Of a stretch of DNA of 64,000 nt, positions 1 to 8,335 are shown piece by piece (position 1 is the first letter of the stretch; every line of letters starts with the position of its first letter). The stretch covers positions 1 to 64,000 of the forward strand of contig NZ_JABVCF010000015.1 of NCBI RefSeq assembly GCF_014595955.1, in the 5' to 3' direction. Both the position numbers and the translations under genes were made by a program. The DNA is from Pseudaminobacter soli (ex Zhang et al. 2022). Lineage in GTDB: Bacteria; Pseudomonadota; Alphaproteobacteria; Rhizobiales; Rhizobiaceae. Below the pieces are notes generated by a model. The model saw nothing but the letters and a program-made list of their open reading frames with translations, made no database searches and had not been told where the DNA came from.

Positions 1-92
1 TGGAACTCGACCCGCGCTACTGCGATGTGGCGGTGGAGCGCTGGCAGCGGTTTACCGGCCGGCAGGCGGTGCGCCAGGGTTCAGCATCGTAA
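1..92 (+). pseudogene. C-terminal end of a phage-type DNA methylase, cut by the window edge
   Basis: The frame beginning at base 3 reads ELDPRYCDVAVERWQRFTG and stops at 90-92. This is the C-terminal signature of adenine/cytosine-N4 DNA methylases carried by rhizobial prophages, the stretch after the SAM-binding FSGSGTT motif. The same ending (ELNPVYVDVAVERWQAFTG) recurs at 7236-7290. Only about 29 residues are inside the window, so whether the gene is intact upstream is unknown. Its stop overlaps the ATG of the next phage gene (TAATG), a typical phage-operon junction. Confidence 0.6.
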
Positions 93-487
93 TGGCTGCC
101 ATGCAGGGCATGAGCGAGCGGCACTATGCGCGACATGCCGGCGTCTCGCGCGGCGCCGTGCAGAAGGGGCGCATTGCCGGCCGGCTGGTGCTGTTTGCGG
201 ATGGCTCGATCGATGCGGCAGGCTCCGATGCGCGCCGGGCGGCGATGACCGATCCCGCCAAGCAGCGCCCGCCCCCCAGCCGGGCGAGGTTGAAGCCGGT
301 GCCAGAAGCGGCGCTATCTGCGGTCGGAGAGACGCTGCGCGAGCAGGGCCTGTCGGCTCCAACTGTGGGTGGCTCCCACCTTCCTGCAGGCCCGCACCGC
401 CAACACGATATCCGGCCGGCACCATCCATCTGCCCGCTTGGATCGACAGCGAATGGTGCAAGCAGTTTCTCGGCGAGCAACTGGTGA
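92..487 (+). pseudogene. Small phage protein of the 'elements of external origin' type, N-terminal part only
   Basis: The first ~65 residues (MSERHYARHAGVSRGAVQK, then a GRLVL-ADGSIDAAASDARRAAMTDP-like stretch) resemble the small DNA-binding phage proteins found just before the terminase large subunit in rhizobial prophages. They contain a helix-turn-helix-like segment (residues ~8-35). After about residue 90 the frame loses coherence and runs out of frame over the terminase fragment that follows, so the normal C-terminus has probably been deleted. The start overlaps the methylase stop. Not expected to be functional. Confidence 0.5.
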
Positions 488-885
488 CGGTCAGAACCAA
501 ACGCGGCTTTTCGCGCCTGGAATGGCAGAAGCTGCGGGAACGCAACCAAGCCCTCGACTGCCGCGTCTATGCCCGCGCCGCCGCCTGGCTGATCGGCGCC
601 GACCGCTGGCCGCCATCGTACTGGGCCGATCTCGAGGCAGAGTTCGGGCGGCTACCAGAGCCACGCAGCGGGACCGTCAGAAGAGACTACCGCGGCATCA
701 AGTCCTTCCACGCCGCCACCGCAGACAGGTACGCTCCGAAGCAGGCGGCCGCAGATGCGGCGCATCCGACCAAGCTCGTGGATGGCATAAGGGCGCACAG
801 GGACGACCGAACTCCGTCGACAACGCAACATGTGGGCCTGCCACCCGAAAGCTCCTGTCGGCTGAGTGTCAAGCACTACAGCTAA
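412..885 (+). pseudogene. C-terminal fragment of phage terminase large subunit (GpA-like)
   Basis: From about base 412 the plus frame reads GTIHLPAWIDSEWCKQFLGE, then a VRTKRGFSRLEWQKLRERNQ stretch and a segment ending near ADRWPPSYW. This is the C-terminal nuclease-domain end of GpA-family terminases. The ATPase domain and most of the protein are missing, and recognisable similarity fades after about base 665. Together with the two preceding pieces this is a decayed prophage packaging module with an internal deletion. Confidence 0.6.
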
Positions 886-1018
886 GTTGGGTCTGCCCGG
901 CGGTTCTTGACCTCAGCCCCTACGGACTCTGGCGCGAGGAAAGCCATTCCCGGTTACCATGCCGGCCCCTCTCTGACTGCGGCGGTGGGCGCTTACGTGG
1001 ACGCGCGCCTTGTCATGT

Positions 1019-1810
1019 CTACTCGCCGCGCATGCGCTGCTTGAAAAAGCCGAGATGTTTCTCCTGGGCCTTGATCATACGCTCACGATAGATCCCGTAG
1101 ATCTGATCGGTGTCGTGCAGTGTGACGCCGGCTATGGTAGGCGAGGCGAAGGTCGGCAGTTCGATGCCCTTCTCGCCCAGCTTCTGTGCCGTGCGGGCGA
1201 CGAGTTCGTGCATCATCATCATGGCGAGCACGGTGGAGGAACCGGCGACCGGACGCGACCAGCCGTCAACAGACACGATGGCATCTTCGATCGGTGCACA
1301 GGTGTCTATGACGATGTCGGCAGCATCGGCCAGTCTGAGGCCGGAGGTATGCGTCGCCGGCTTGTCGAGATTTGCCTTGGCGGTGATCGCCACGACCGTG
1401 ATGCCGCGCTTCTTCGCATAGATGGCGGCGTCAATCCCCGACGCGTTGCGGCCGCTGTGGCCGAAGATGACAATGCTGTCGCCGGGATTGAGCGGCTGGT
1501 GGTCGAGAAATTTTTCCGCATAGCGCTCGGTGCGCTCAAGCCACAGAAGTTCGCGCACGCCGCCCGCGCCGAGTATGTTGTGCCACATCACGCGTGGGTC
1601 GGTCAGCGGATTGAAGCCGACGTAGCTGCCGTAGCGGGGATAAGTTTCCTGCACCGGGAGCACCGAATGCCCCGATCCGTAGAGATGGATGAGCCCCTCC
1701 TGCTGGAGAGTTGCCGACAGCGCATTGGCCGCCTGCTCGAAGGCCGCCTCGTTCTCGGCCGCCGCCCGTTCTGCGAGTTGCACGAGACGGCTGATGTAGA
1801 GGGATGACAT
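1019..1810 (-). CDS. SIS-domain protein (UPF0309-like sugar-phosphate binding)
   Basis: 263 residues with a single SIS (sugar isomerase) domain. Residues ~42-50 (IHLYGSGHS) and ~110-120 (VIFGHSGRN) are the Ser-containing phosphosugar-binding loops, and the length matches the UPF0309 family of SIS proteins. It is the last gene of a minus-strand operon with an ABC sugar importer, a ROK kinase and a GntR regulator, so it probably isomerises, deaminates or cleaves the phosphosugar made by the kinase. Family and context argue for an amino sugar or N-acetylated sugar acid, but the exact substrate is not visible. Cytoplasmic. ATG start at 1808-1810 follows the GntR stop by 24 bp. Confidence 0.8.
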   Translation of the reverse strand: MSSLYISRLVQLAERAAAENEAAFEQAANALSATLQQEGLIHLYGSGHSVLPVQETYPRYGSYVGFNPLTDPRVMWHNILGAGGVRELLWLERTERYAEKFLDHQPLNPGDSIVIFGHSGRNASGIDAAIYAKKRGITVVAITAKANLDKPATHTSGLRLADAADIVIDTCAPIEDAIVSVDGWSRPVAGSSTVLAMMMMHELVARTAQKLGEKGIELPTFASPTIAGVTLHDTDQIYGIYRERMIKAQEKHLGFFKQRMRGE

Positions 1811-1834
1811 GGTGAATTTGCCTTTCCTTGATGG

Positions 1835-2575
1835 TTACACTTGTAGCCGCGACCGGATTTCGTATCGGTCGCCGCGCATGGTCGAGACGGTGTATTCGAA
1901 CGGCCCGCGGGCGTCCGACGTGATGCGCTGCACGACGAAGGCGGGGCTGCCCGCCTCAACCTCCAGCAATGCCGCGTCTTCAGCGGAGACAGTTCCGACG
2001 CGGTAGATTTCGCGGGCCACCTGCGGCGAAATACCGAACCGGTTCTTCAGCACTTCATAGAGCGACGGCACAGGCTCGCCGATGCCGAGGAAGCCCGGCA
2101 CGCGTGCGGCCGGCATGAAGGCGGTCTGGATGCCGATCGGCTGGTTGTTGCCGGCTCGCAGCCGCCGCACCTTCACAACCGTCTCGCCTTCGGCGATCTC
2201 CAGCGCGCTCGCCATTTCCGGCGTGGCCGGCAGTTCCACCATTTCGAGCACGCGCGAACCTACGACGAGGCCGCGATCGCTCATCTCCTGGGTAAAACTG
2301 GTCAGCCCACGAACGCCCGCCGTCACGGTCGACGTCCGCACGAAGGTGCCGCGGCCGTGTTCCCGCAGAAGCAGGCCGGATTCCTCGATATTGCGCAGGG
2401 CGTGTCGGATGGTAATGCGGCTCACCCCCAGCATCTCGCCGAGCTTGCCCTCATTGGGAAGCTGGGTGCCGTCCGGCCATGTGCCATCGGCGATCAGCGC
2501 GCGTAGCGCCTGCTCGGCTTGATGCCACAGCGGTTCGGGACGCGAGCGGTCCGGACGCCTGATATTGATCGTCAT
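1835..2575 (-). CDS. GntR-family transcriptional regulator with UTRA domain
   Basis: 246 residues. The N-terminal winged helix-turn-helix (residues ~15-80) contains LPNEGKLGEMLGVSRITIRH, and the C-terminal part (~95-240) is a UTRA effector-binding domain of the NagR/FarR type. HutC/NagR-type regulators usually sense a phosphorylated sugar made by the operon they control. It lies inside the sugar operon, overlapping the ROK kinase stop by 4 bp, so it is most likely the local repressor acting on the promoter upstream of 6535. The operator was not identified. Confidence 0.88.
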   Translation of the reverse strand: MTINIRRPDRSRPEPLWHQAEQALRALIADGTWPDGTQLPNEGKLGEMLGVSRITIRHALRNIEESGLLLREHGRGTFVRTSTVTAGVRGLTSFTQEMSDRGLVVGSRVLEMVELPATPEMASALEIAEGETVVKVRRLRAGNNQPIGIQTAFMPAARVPGFLGIGEPVPSLYEVLKNRFGISPQVAREIYRVGTVSAEDAALLEVEAGSPAFVVQRITSDARGPFEYTVSTMRGDRYEIRSRLQV

Positions 2576-3444
2576 GGCCTGTTCTCCAGCCAGATCGAAT
2601 GCCCGAGTGCGGCAAGCCCCGCGCCCGCGAGGGCTGCGCGCGAGCCGAAGTGCCCTGCGACAAGCCGGATATCGCGCAGATGCGGCGGCAGTTGACGGAC
2701 AAGCGCCGGTCTCATCAAGGGCGCAAGCGCGTCGAGGCTGTCAGCCACCCCGCCAGCGAAGATGACGAGAGGCGAACCCGTCAGCGCAACGGCGCCTGCG
2801 AGTGCTGCGCCCAGCGCCGCCATTGGCGGTTCGAGTGCAGCACGTGCTGTCTGATCGCCGCTGCGGGCGAGCGCGACGAGTGCGGGGCCGTCGGCTACAC
2901 CCATGCCGGCTGCGATGCGGTTGAGCGCGGTGCCCGAGGCGTTCCGTTCCAGCCAGCCATGCGCGTCGTCGCCTCGATCGTGGGGGTCGGCGCAGGCCCA
3001 GCCAAACGAGGCGGCGGCACCGCCCTCGCCTCTCAGGACGCGCCCGTCCGCCAACACCGCGGAGCCGATTCCGGTCCCGATTGCAAGCAGGATCGCGTTA
3101 GACGTCTCGCATGCGGCGCCCCCGGCCGCCTCTGCCAGTAGGGAGAGTTGGGCGTCGTTGCCCAGCGCCACGCGGAGGCCGGGGAACAGCATTGCGAGAT
3201 CGACACCGTCCAAGAAAGGCAGGTTCGGCACCCAGGCACAGACGGTGCCGCGCGCCAGCCCCGGAATGCCGACGCCGAGTTCGGTGGCGCCATGTTCGGC
3301 GAGCAGCGAATCGATGCGGGCGCGAAATTCCTCGAGGTTCGCCGGCGCGTTCCAGCGCCCGAGCGGCTTAGGCTCGATCGCTTCGCCTTGCACGAGGCCC
3401 GCGCGCAGGTTGGTGCCGCCGAGGTCGATCGCCAGCGCGCTCAT
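2572..3444 (-). CDS. ROK-family sugar kinase
   Basis: 290 residues from the ATG at 3444, which overlaps the upstream permease stop (ATGA). The N-terminus (LAIDLGGTNLRAGLV) is the ATP-binding phosphate-1 motif of the ROK family, GIPGLARGTV follows at ~60, and LAIGTGIGSAVLADGRVLRG (~120-140) is the ROK signature. The CxCGxxGC zinc motif of classic glucokinases and NagK is replaced by FGWACADPHDRG, so the zinc site is atypical. A longer in-frame start exists upstream but would run well into the permease gene. It likely phosphorylates the sugar imported by the neighbouring ABC system, since no PTS is present. Confidence 0.85.
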   Translation of the reverse strand: MSALAIDLGGTNLRAGLVQGEAIEPKPLGRWNAPANLEEFRARIDSLLAEHGATELGVGIPGLARGTVCAWVPNLPFLDGVDLAMLFPGLRVALGNDAQLSLLAEAAGGAACETSNAILLAIGTGIGSAVLADGRVLRGEGGAAASFGWACADPHDRGDDAHGWLERNASGTALNRIAAGMGVADGPALVALARSGDQTARAALEPPMAALGAALAGAVALTGSPLVIFAGGVADSLDALAPLMRPALVRQLPPHLRDIRLVAGHFGSRAALAGAGLAALGHSIWLENRP

Positions 3445-4298
3445 CCCTTGACCCCCGCGCTGACAATGCTGTCGACGAAGAAACGCTGCAGGAACACGAA
3501 CAGCACCAGCGGCGGCAGCACGGCGAGCGTCGCGCCGGCCATCACCAGCCCCGTGTTCATCGCGCCGCGATTGTAGGAGAGCAGCCGCCCGAGGCTGAGC
3601 ACGATGGGATATTCGGCCGTGTTGCCCTGCAGCACGGTTAGCGGCCACAGATAGGCATTCCAGTGATAGACGAAGGCGAAGAGCGCGAGTGCCGCGATCG
3701 CCGGCACGACGGAGGGCGCCACTATGGAAAAGACGATGCGAAGCTCCGACGCGCCGTCGACGCGGGCTGCGTCGATCAGTTCGTCCGGCACGACGGCGAT
3801 GAACTGCCGCATCAGGAAGATGCCGAACGCATTAGCCAGATTCGGGACGATTACCCCGATCAGGCTGGCGTTGAAGCCCATATAGGTGACGAGCCGGTAG
3901 AGCGGGATCAACGTCACAATCGGCGGCAGGAACATCGTCGCGATCATGACCGCAAACAGCGTCTCACGGCCGCGGAATCGGTATTTCGCGAAGGCGTAGC
4001 CGGCCATCAGCGAGGTGATGAGGATGCCGGCAGTCGTCGCCGTGGCGATGACGAAGGAGTTCCAGAACGAACGCCGCGCGTCGATCACACCAGCCACCTC
4101 GCCAAAGGCTGAGAGGTTCGGCGTTGCGGGTACCCAGACTGGCGGCGTCTGCATGCTTTCGGCCGGCGTCTTGAGGCTGGACACCACCATCCACACCAGC
4201 GGGAAAGCGGCCGCCACGGCAATCGCGATGATCAAGAGCAAGATCAGGGCGTCGGCCTTGCTCGGGCGCGGACCGCGGAAGAGGATACCGCCGCTCAT
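3441..4298 (-). CDS. ABC sugar importer permease, MalG/UgpE type
   Basis: 285 residues with about six membrane helices. The first spans ~17-38 (ALILLLIIAIAVAAAFPLVW). The EAA loop that contacts the ATPase lies around residues 180-200 (ELIDAARVDGASELRIVFSI). This is the second of the paired CUT1-family permeases. It overlaps the kinase start by 4 bp and lies 1 bp after the stop of the first permease. No ATP-binding subunit is encoded in this operon, so an ATPase encoded elsewhere (MsmK/UgpC-like) must energise it. Confidence 0.9.
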   Translation of the reverse strand: MSGGILFRGPRPSKADALILLLIIAIAVAAAFPLVWMVVSSLKTPAESMQTPPVWVPATPNLSAFGEVAGVIDARRSFWNSFVIATATTAGILITSLMAGYAFAKYRFRGRETLFAVMIATMFLPPIVTLIPLYRLVTYMGFNASLIGVIVPNLANAFGIFLMRQFIAVVPDELIDAARVDGASELRIVFSIVAPSVVPAIAALALFAFVYHWNAYLWPLTVLQGNTAEYPIVLSLGRLLSYNRGAMNTGLVMAGATLAVLPPLVLFVFLQRFFVDSIVSAGVKG

Positions 4299-4299
4299 G

Positions 4300-5190
4300 T
4301 CAGCGCTCCTCCTTCTGCCGGGCCATCGCGAAGATGAGCACGATAACGACGATCAGCGACAGCATCAGCATCACCGCCATGGCCGAGCCGAGCCCGCCCT
4401 GCGCCCGCTCGATGCCCACGCGGCGGATGTGGTAGGTCAGCACATTGGTGGCGTTTGCCGGTCCGCCCTGCGTGATCAGCGCCACCGGCTCGAACACCTG
4501 CACCGCGTTGATGACGGCGATGACGGCGCTGAACAGCAGCGTGCGGCGCAAGAGCGGAAGCGTCACGCCGAAGAACTCCTGGATGCGGTTGGCCCCGTCG
4601 ATCCGTGCGGCCTCGTAGAGGGGAGTCGGGATCTGCGTCAGCCCCGCAATCACCAGCACGGTGAAATAGCCGACCTGCTGCCAGACATTGAGGATCACGA
4701 TCGAGAACAGTGCAGTGTCGGGCGACGACAGCCACAGCTGCGGCCCGATGCCGACCCAGGACAGGATCTGGTTGATCGGCCCTTCGGTCGGTGAATAGAG
4801 CTTCGACCAGACCAGCGCCACTGCGATCATCGGCACCATGTAGGTCGAGAAGAGTACGGCGCGCAGCACATGTCCGCCGGCCACCCGCGTCTGGTGGACC
4901 AGGAGCCCGAGCATCACCGACAGCGGCAGGATGATGACAACCGAGAGGCCGGTATAGACCGCCGTGTTCAGGAAGGCCTGCTTGAAGTCGCGGCCGACCG
5001 AGATCGACCCGAACAGATCCTGATAGTTGCGCAACCCTACGAAACGGGCGGCTCCGAAACCGGTCTGCGTCGACCATTCATGGAAGGACAGCCAAATCGT
5101 CAGCACGATAGGCACAAAGATGAACACCGCGATCAGCGAGACCGCCGGTGTCAGCATCAGCCACGTGGCGCCTGTTCGGGAGCTTGTCAT
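4300..5190 (-). CDS. ABC sugar importer permease, MalF/UgpA type
   Basis: 296 residues with six predicted membrane helices. The first is at ~12-35 (MLTPAVSLIAVFIFVPIVLT) and the EAA loop (PLYEAARIDGANRIQEFFGV) is at ~190-210. It forms the heterodimeric channel with the MalG-like permease encoded next. The ATG at 5190 lies 61 bp after the binding-protein stop, consistent with a single operon read from 6535 downward. CUT1 family membership is clear, the transported sugar is not. Confidence 0.9.
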   Translation of the reverse strand: MTSSRTGATWLMLTPAVSLIAVFIFVPIVLTIWLSFHEWSTQTGFGAARFVGLRNYQDLFGSISVGRDFKQAFLNTAVYTGLSVVIILPLSVMLGLLVHQTRVAGGHVLRAVLFSTYMVPMIAVALVWSKLYSPTEGPINQILSWVGIGPQLWLSSPDTALFSIVILNVWQQVGYFTVLVIAGLTQIPTPLYEAARIDGANRIQEFFGVTLPLLRRTLLFSAVIAVINAVQVFEPVALITQGGPANATNVLTYHIRRVGIERAQGGLGSAMAVMLMLSLIVVIVLIFAMARQKEER

Positions 5191-5251
5191 TGGTTTGGTC
5201 AGGACGGGCCGGCGCGCGCGTCATGCCGACACACGCGCCGTCCAGTCCTGC

Positions 5252-6535
5252 TTACTGGGCCGCGCGCTCGAGGATCGAGGCGGCGTCGGCCTGGGCGTTG
5301 GCCTGCGCCTCTTCGGCGGTGATCTTGCCGTACTGAACCTGCTCGACCACCTGCTGCAGCGCCTCGGAGAACTCCTGGCCGCCGAGCACGATCGGGAAGC
5401 CCTGCGCATTGGCGAGCGTGGCGACATAGCCTTCGAGGAACGGACGGCCGAGCGCGTCCTTGTAGGCCTCGACGTCGGAGGTGCGCGACGGCAGGATGCC
5501 CATCGACTGCAATATGTCGGCCATGGCCGAAGCACCGTTCTTGCCGGATTCAGGACCGTTGAGCCAGGCGAGGAATTCCCATGCGGCCTTCTGTTGCGCC
5601 TCACCGGCGCCCGCATTCACCACGGTCTGCCACGAATAGGAGATGGAGCGTGCCTTATCGCCGCTCGGCCCGACCGGAATAGGCGCGGTGGCGATGTTCT
5701 CGAACGCATCGCCCATACCGCCCTTGAGCGCGCTTTCCCACCAGTTGGCCATGATGATCATGCCCGTCTTGCCGGAGACGAAATTGTCGAGGAAGGGACC
5801 TGTAGTGTTGGCATCGGCGGTGCCCATCGCGGCGACGGAGTAGCCTTCCTTGACCATCGTCGCGTAGAGCTGGAAGGTCTCCAGGGCCTGCTTGCTGTCG
5901 AGTTGCGGCTTGCCGTCGGCGATCAGCTGGCCGCCGTTGGAGACGAGCAGCGACGAGAAGGGGTGAACGACGCCCGCGGCCCAGGAGTTGATCATGCCGA
6001 ATCCCTGCCGGCCGGCAGACGCGTCGGTCAGCTTGGCGGCGGCGTCCTTCAGTTCGTCCCAGGTCTTCGGTGGGGCCGCGATGCCGGCCTCAGCGAACAG
6101 CTTCTTGTTGTAGTTCAGCGCATAGACGTTGATCTCGTTCGGAATGCCATAGACCTTGCCGTTTACGCTCGCGGCTGCGGCAATGCCGGCAGGCCAGTTG
6201 GCGGTCACATCCCCCGCCACGGATTCGGGAGCCGGCGCCACCAGTCCGTCCTTCACCAGCGCGGGCAGCCAAAGATCGTAGATGCTGGCAATTGTCGGGC
6301 CGTCGGTCCCGCCAGAGCGGATCGTGGTCAAAAGGTCGCCGAAGGGAACGGCACGCACCGAAATCGCCACGCCCGGGTACTTGGCGCTATAGGCGCCCGC
6401 GGCCTTTTCCAGCAGCGCGACGGTGTCAGGCGCCCAGTGGGTCAGATAGGTGAGTTGCACGTCCTGCGCATGGGCCGCGAGCGGTGACAGCGCAGTCGCG
6501 ACGGCGGCGATCCAGAGTCTCGAAATTGCATTCAT
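5252..6535 (-). CDS. Extracellular sugar-binding protein of a CUT1 ABC importer
   Basis: 427 residues with a cleavable signal peptide (first ~23 residues, LWIAAVATALSPLAAHAQDV) and a solute-binding fold of the MalE/UgpB family (family 1). First gene of the minus-strand operon SBP-permease-permease-ROK-GntR-SIS. The 250 bp upstream (6536-6790) are distinctly AT-rich around 6590-6640 and presumably hold the promoter. The periplasmic protein delivers sugar to the MalF/MalG-type channel. The ROK kinase and SIS enzyme point to an amino or acetylated sugar, but this is an inference from context. Confidence 0.88.
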   Translation of the reverse strand: MNAISRLWIAAVATALSPLAAHAQDVQLTYLTHWAPDTVALLEKAAGAYSAKYPGVAISVRAVPFGDLLTTIRSGGTDGPTIASIYDLWLPALVKDGLVAPAPESVAGDVTANWPAGIAAAASVNGKVYGIPNEINVYALNYNKKLFAEAGIAAPPKTWDELKDAAAKLTDASAGRQGFGMINSWAAGVVHPFSSLLVSNGGQLIADGKPQLDSKQALETFQLYATMVKEGYSVAAMGTADANTTGPFLDNFVSGKTGMIIMANWWESALKGGMGDAFENIATAPIPVGPSGDKARSISYSWQTVVNAGAGEAQQKAAWEFLAWLNGPESGKNGASAMADILQSMGILPSRTSDVEAYKDALGRPFLEGYVATLANAQGFPIVLGGQEFSEALQQVVEQVQYGKITAEEAQANAQADAASILERAAQ

Positions 6536-6789
6536 GATCGTTCTCCTCCCAGGGGACCGTGATGTTTACGGCTTATGGACGAATGTTCCCCAAGAGGTTA
6601 TAACAATATGATCTATTTCATGTAAATCATTGAAGCGAGCAGCGTAAGCGAAGACGACTGCCGTGAACGAGGCACACATGTGGCATTAAACCTGTCACCT
6701 AACGCCCGCCTGGATGTTCAAACGCGACGTCTACTCTTGCGCAATTCTCTGCCAAATGATTGGCGTCAGCGGCACCTGTGAAGCGAAAT

Positions 6790-7385
6790 AGCAAGCACAC
6801 CTCTGTCAGAACCGCTATCATCAACTCCCCCATTGCAGAGAATTCCGATCGGTGCCCATATTGTCTGGTTGTTGCCCAATATTCGGCGGTCTTCGTGGCG
6901 GGACTGGAAGCGGCAGGCTTTGTGATCCGCTTGCAAATCATCTGGGACAAGGCCCGGCTGATCATCGGCCGCGGCGACTATCATTTCCAGCATGAGCCGG
7001 CCTGGTATGCGGTGCGCAAGGGCCGGAAAGGCCACTGGTGCGGCGACCGCAAGCAGACCACGGTGTGGGCGATCCCGCACCCGCAAGTCCTCCACCGGCC
7101 ATAGCACCGAGAAGCCCGTGGAAATGCATGAAGCGGCCGCTCGAGAACAACTCCTCACCGGGGCAGGCCGTCTACGAGCCCTTCTCCGGCTCCGGCACCA
7201 CCATCATCGCCGCCGAGATGAGCGGCCGTGCCTGCCACGCCATCGAGCTCAACCCGGTTTATGTCGATGTCGCGGTGGAGCGCTGGCAAGCCTTCACCGG
7301 GAAAGAGGCAGTGCTGGAAGGATCAGGCCGCACGTTCGCCGAAATGAAGGCCGCGCGCCTGGCAGTTGAGAGGGCGGCTAGATGA
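6790..7385 (+). pseudogene. Frameshifted phage-type DNA methylase (N4/N6 class)
   Basis: Three successive plus-strand frames together encode a methylase C-terminal half. The first frame gives FVIRLQIIWDKARLIIGRGD, then YHFQHEPAWYAVRKG and KQTTVWAIP up to about 7080. A short stretch GHSTEKPVEM follows in another frame (~7097-7128), then ENNSSPGQAVYEPFSGSGTT in a third frame to the stop at 7385. FSGSGTT is the SAM-binding motif I. The breaks look like single-base indels, one near 7080 and one extra A in the run at ~7121. The N-terminal catalytic part is also missing. It shares its ending with the fragment at 1-92, so the two are duplicated prophage relics flanking the sugar operon. Confidence 0.8.
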
Positions 7386-7545
7386 CTTCCCCTTTCCTCT
7401 CAGTCTTGAACAGTTACCTTTGCGGATACGCTGCCAACGTCGCGCTCGGCTTTGCGACTGCTTTGCTCATCCAGAGCATTGTTGTCCCGATTTTAAGCAT
7501 CGAGACCACAATGGACGGAGACGGAGTCAACCATAGACCGCTCAT

Positions 7546-8325
7546 CTACCGCAGATACATCCGCTCTGGGTCCAGGTAGCGCAGAAACTCCAACTCCTCC
7601 GGCAGGGGCGGCTCGCTCGTCTCGATACTCGAAGCGACTTCGGGCCTGAAGCTCATATTTGCCAGCACGTCGTCAAGCGACACACCGGGATGCAGAGACT
7701 GGACCGAAAGCCGCCGGGTTTCGGGATGGAACCCGAAAATACACAAATCAGTGATGACCTTTAGCACCCCTCCAGCAATGAGGCCGGATTCGGCGCGGGA
7801 CTTTCCTCCGGAAACATATCCAGGGCTGGTAATGAAATCGACGTTCTCCACGAAGCGCTTGGTCTGGTGCGGCATGACCACGATGGTCTCGACCAGGCTG
7901 GATATGTCGTTGCCGCCGCCGCTGCCCGGCAGCCTTGTCGTCGGCCGCCTGACGTCACCGAGGTAGGAGCTGTTGACGTTGCCGTACTGGTCGATCTGCG
8001 CCCCGCCGATAAAGCCGATATCGACATAGCCGCGCTGCAGCAGGGACAGGACGTCCGTGACGTTCAGCAGCATGTTAGCCTTTTCGGCCGTTCGCATTTC
8101 ATTGGTGGAGGGCGGCAGCCTCCCTGGTTTTATGAACGGACCGATAATTCCGCCCTCAAAAAGGATGGTGAGATGAGGCGCATGACGGTTTTGCGCCAGC
8201 GTCGCCCCGAGAAGCGGCACGCCGACACCTGCGAAGACGATCTGGCCATCGGACATGGCGCGGCCACACATCACGGAGAGGAGTTCGGACGTGGTGTAGG
8301 CTCTCGTGTTGCTCATGTTGTTCAT
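7546..8325 (-). CDS. CoA-transferase subunit B (glutaconate CoA-transferase GctB-like)
   Basis: 259 residues of the family I CoA-transferase beta type. A glycine-rich segment near residues 30-40 (FAGVGVPLLGATLA) and GFIGGAQIDQYGNVN (~113-127) are hallmarks of this subunit, and PGSGGGNDISS (~142-152) is the CoA-binding loop. It pairs with subunit A encoded immediately upstream (10 bp gap). The pair moves CoA from a donor such as acetyl- or succinyl-CoA to a carboxylic acid released from the substrate of the cluster. Last gene of the hyuB-hyuA-gctA-gctB operon. An alternative ATG lies 3 codons downstream. Confidence 0.85.
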   Translation of the reverse strand: MNNMSNTRAYTTSELLSVMCGRAMSDGQIVFAGVGVPLLGATLAQNRHAPHLTILFEGGIIGPFIKPGRLPPSTNEMRTAEKANMLLNVTDVLSLLQRGYVDIGFIGGAQIDQYGNVNSSYLGDVRRPTTRLPGSGGGNDISSLVETIVVMPHQTKRFVENVDFITSPGYVSGGKSRAESGLIAGGVLKVITDLCIFGFHPETRRLSVQSLHPGVSLDDVLANMSFRPEVASSIETSEPPLPEELEFLRYLDPERMYLR

Positions 8326-8335
8326 TGCCGCCTCC

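Noticed and set aside
5027-6487. 486-codon plus-strand frame opposite the sugar-binding protein
   Set aside because: Shadow of a clearly conserved binding-protein gene on the minus strand, with no domain and no ribosome-binding site.
7382-7579. Short plus-strand frame overlapping the methylase relic stop, with a hydrophobic start
   Set aside because: Its end runs antisense into the CoA-transferase gene, it resembles no family, and the ATGA overlap is with a pseudogene.
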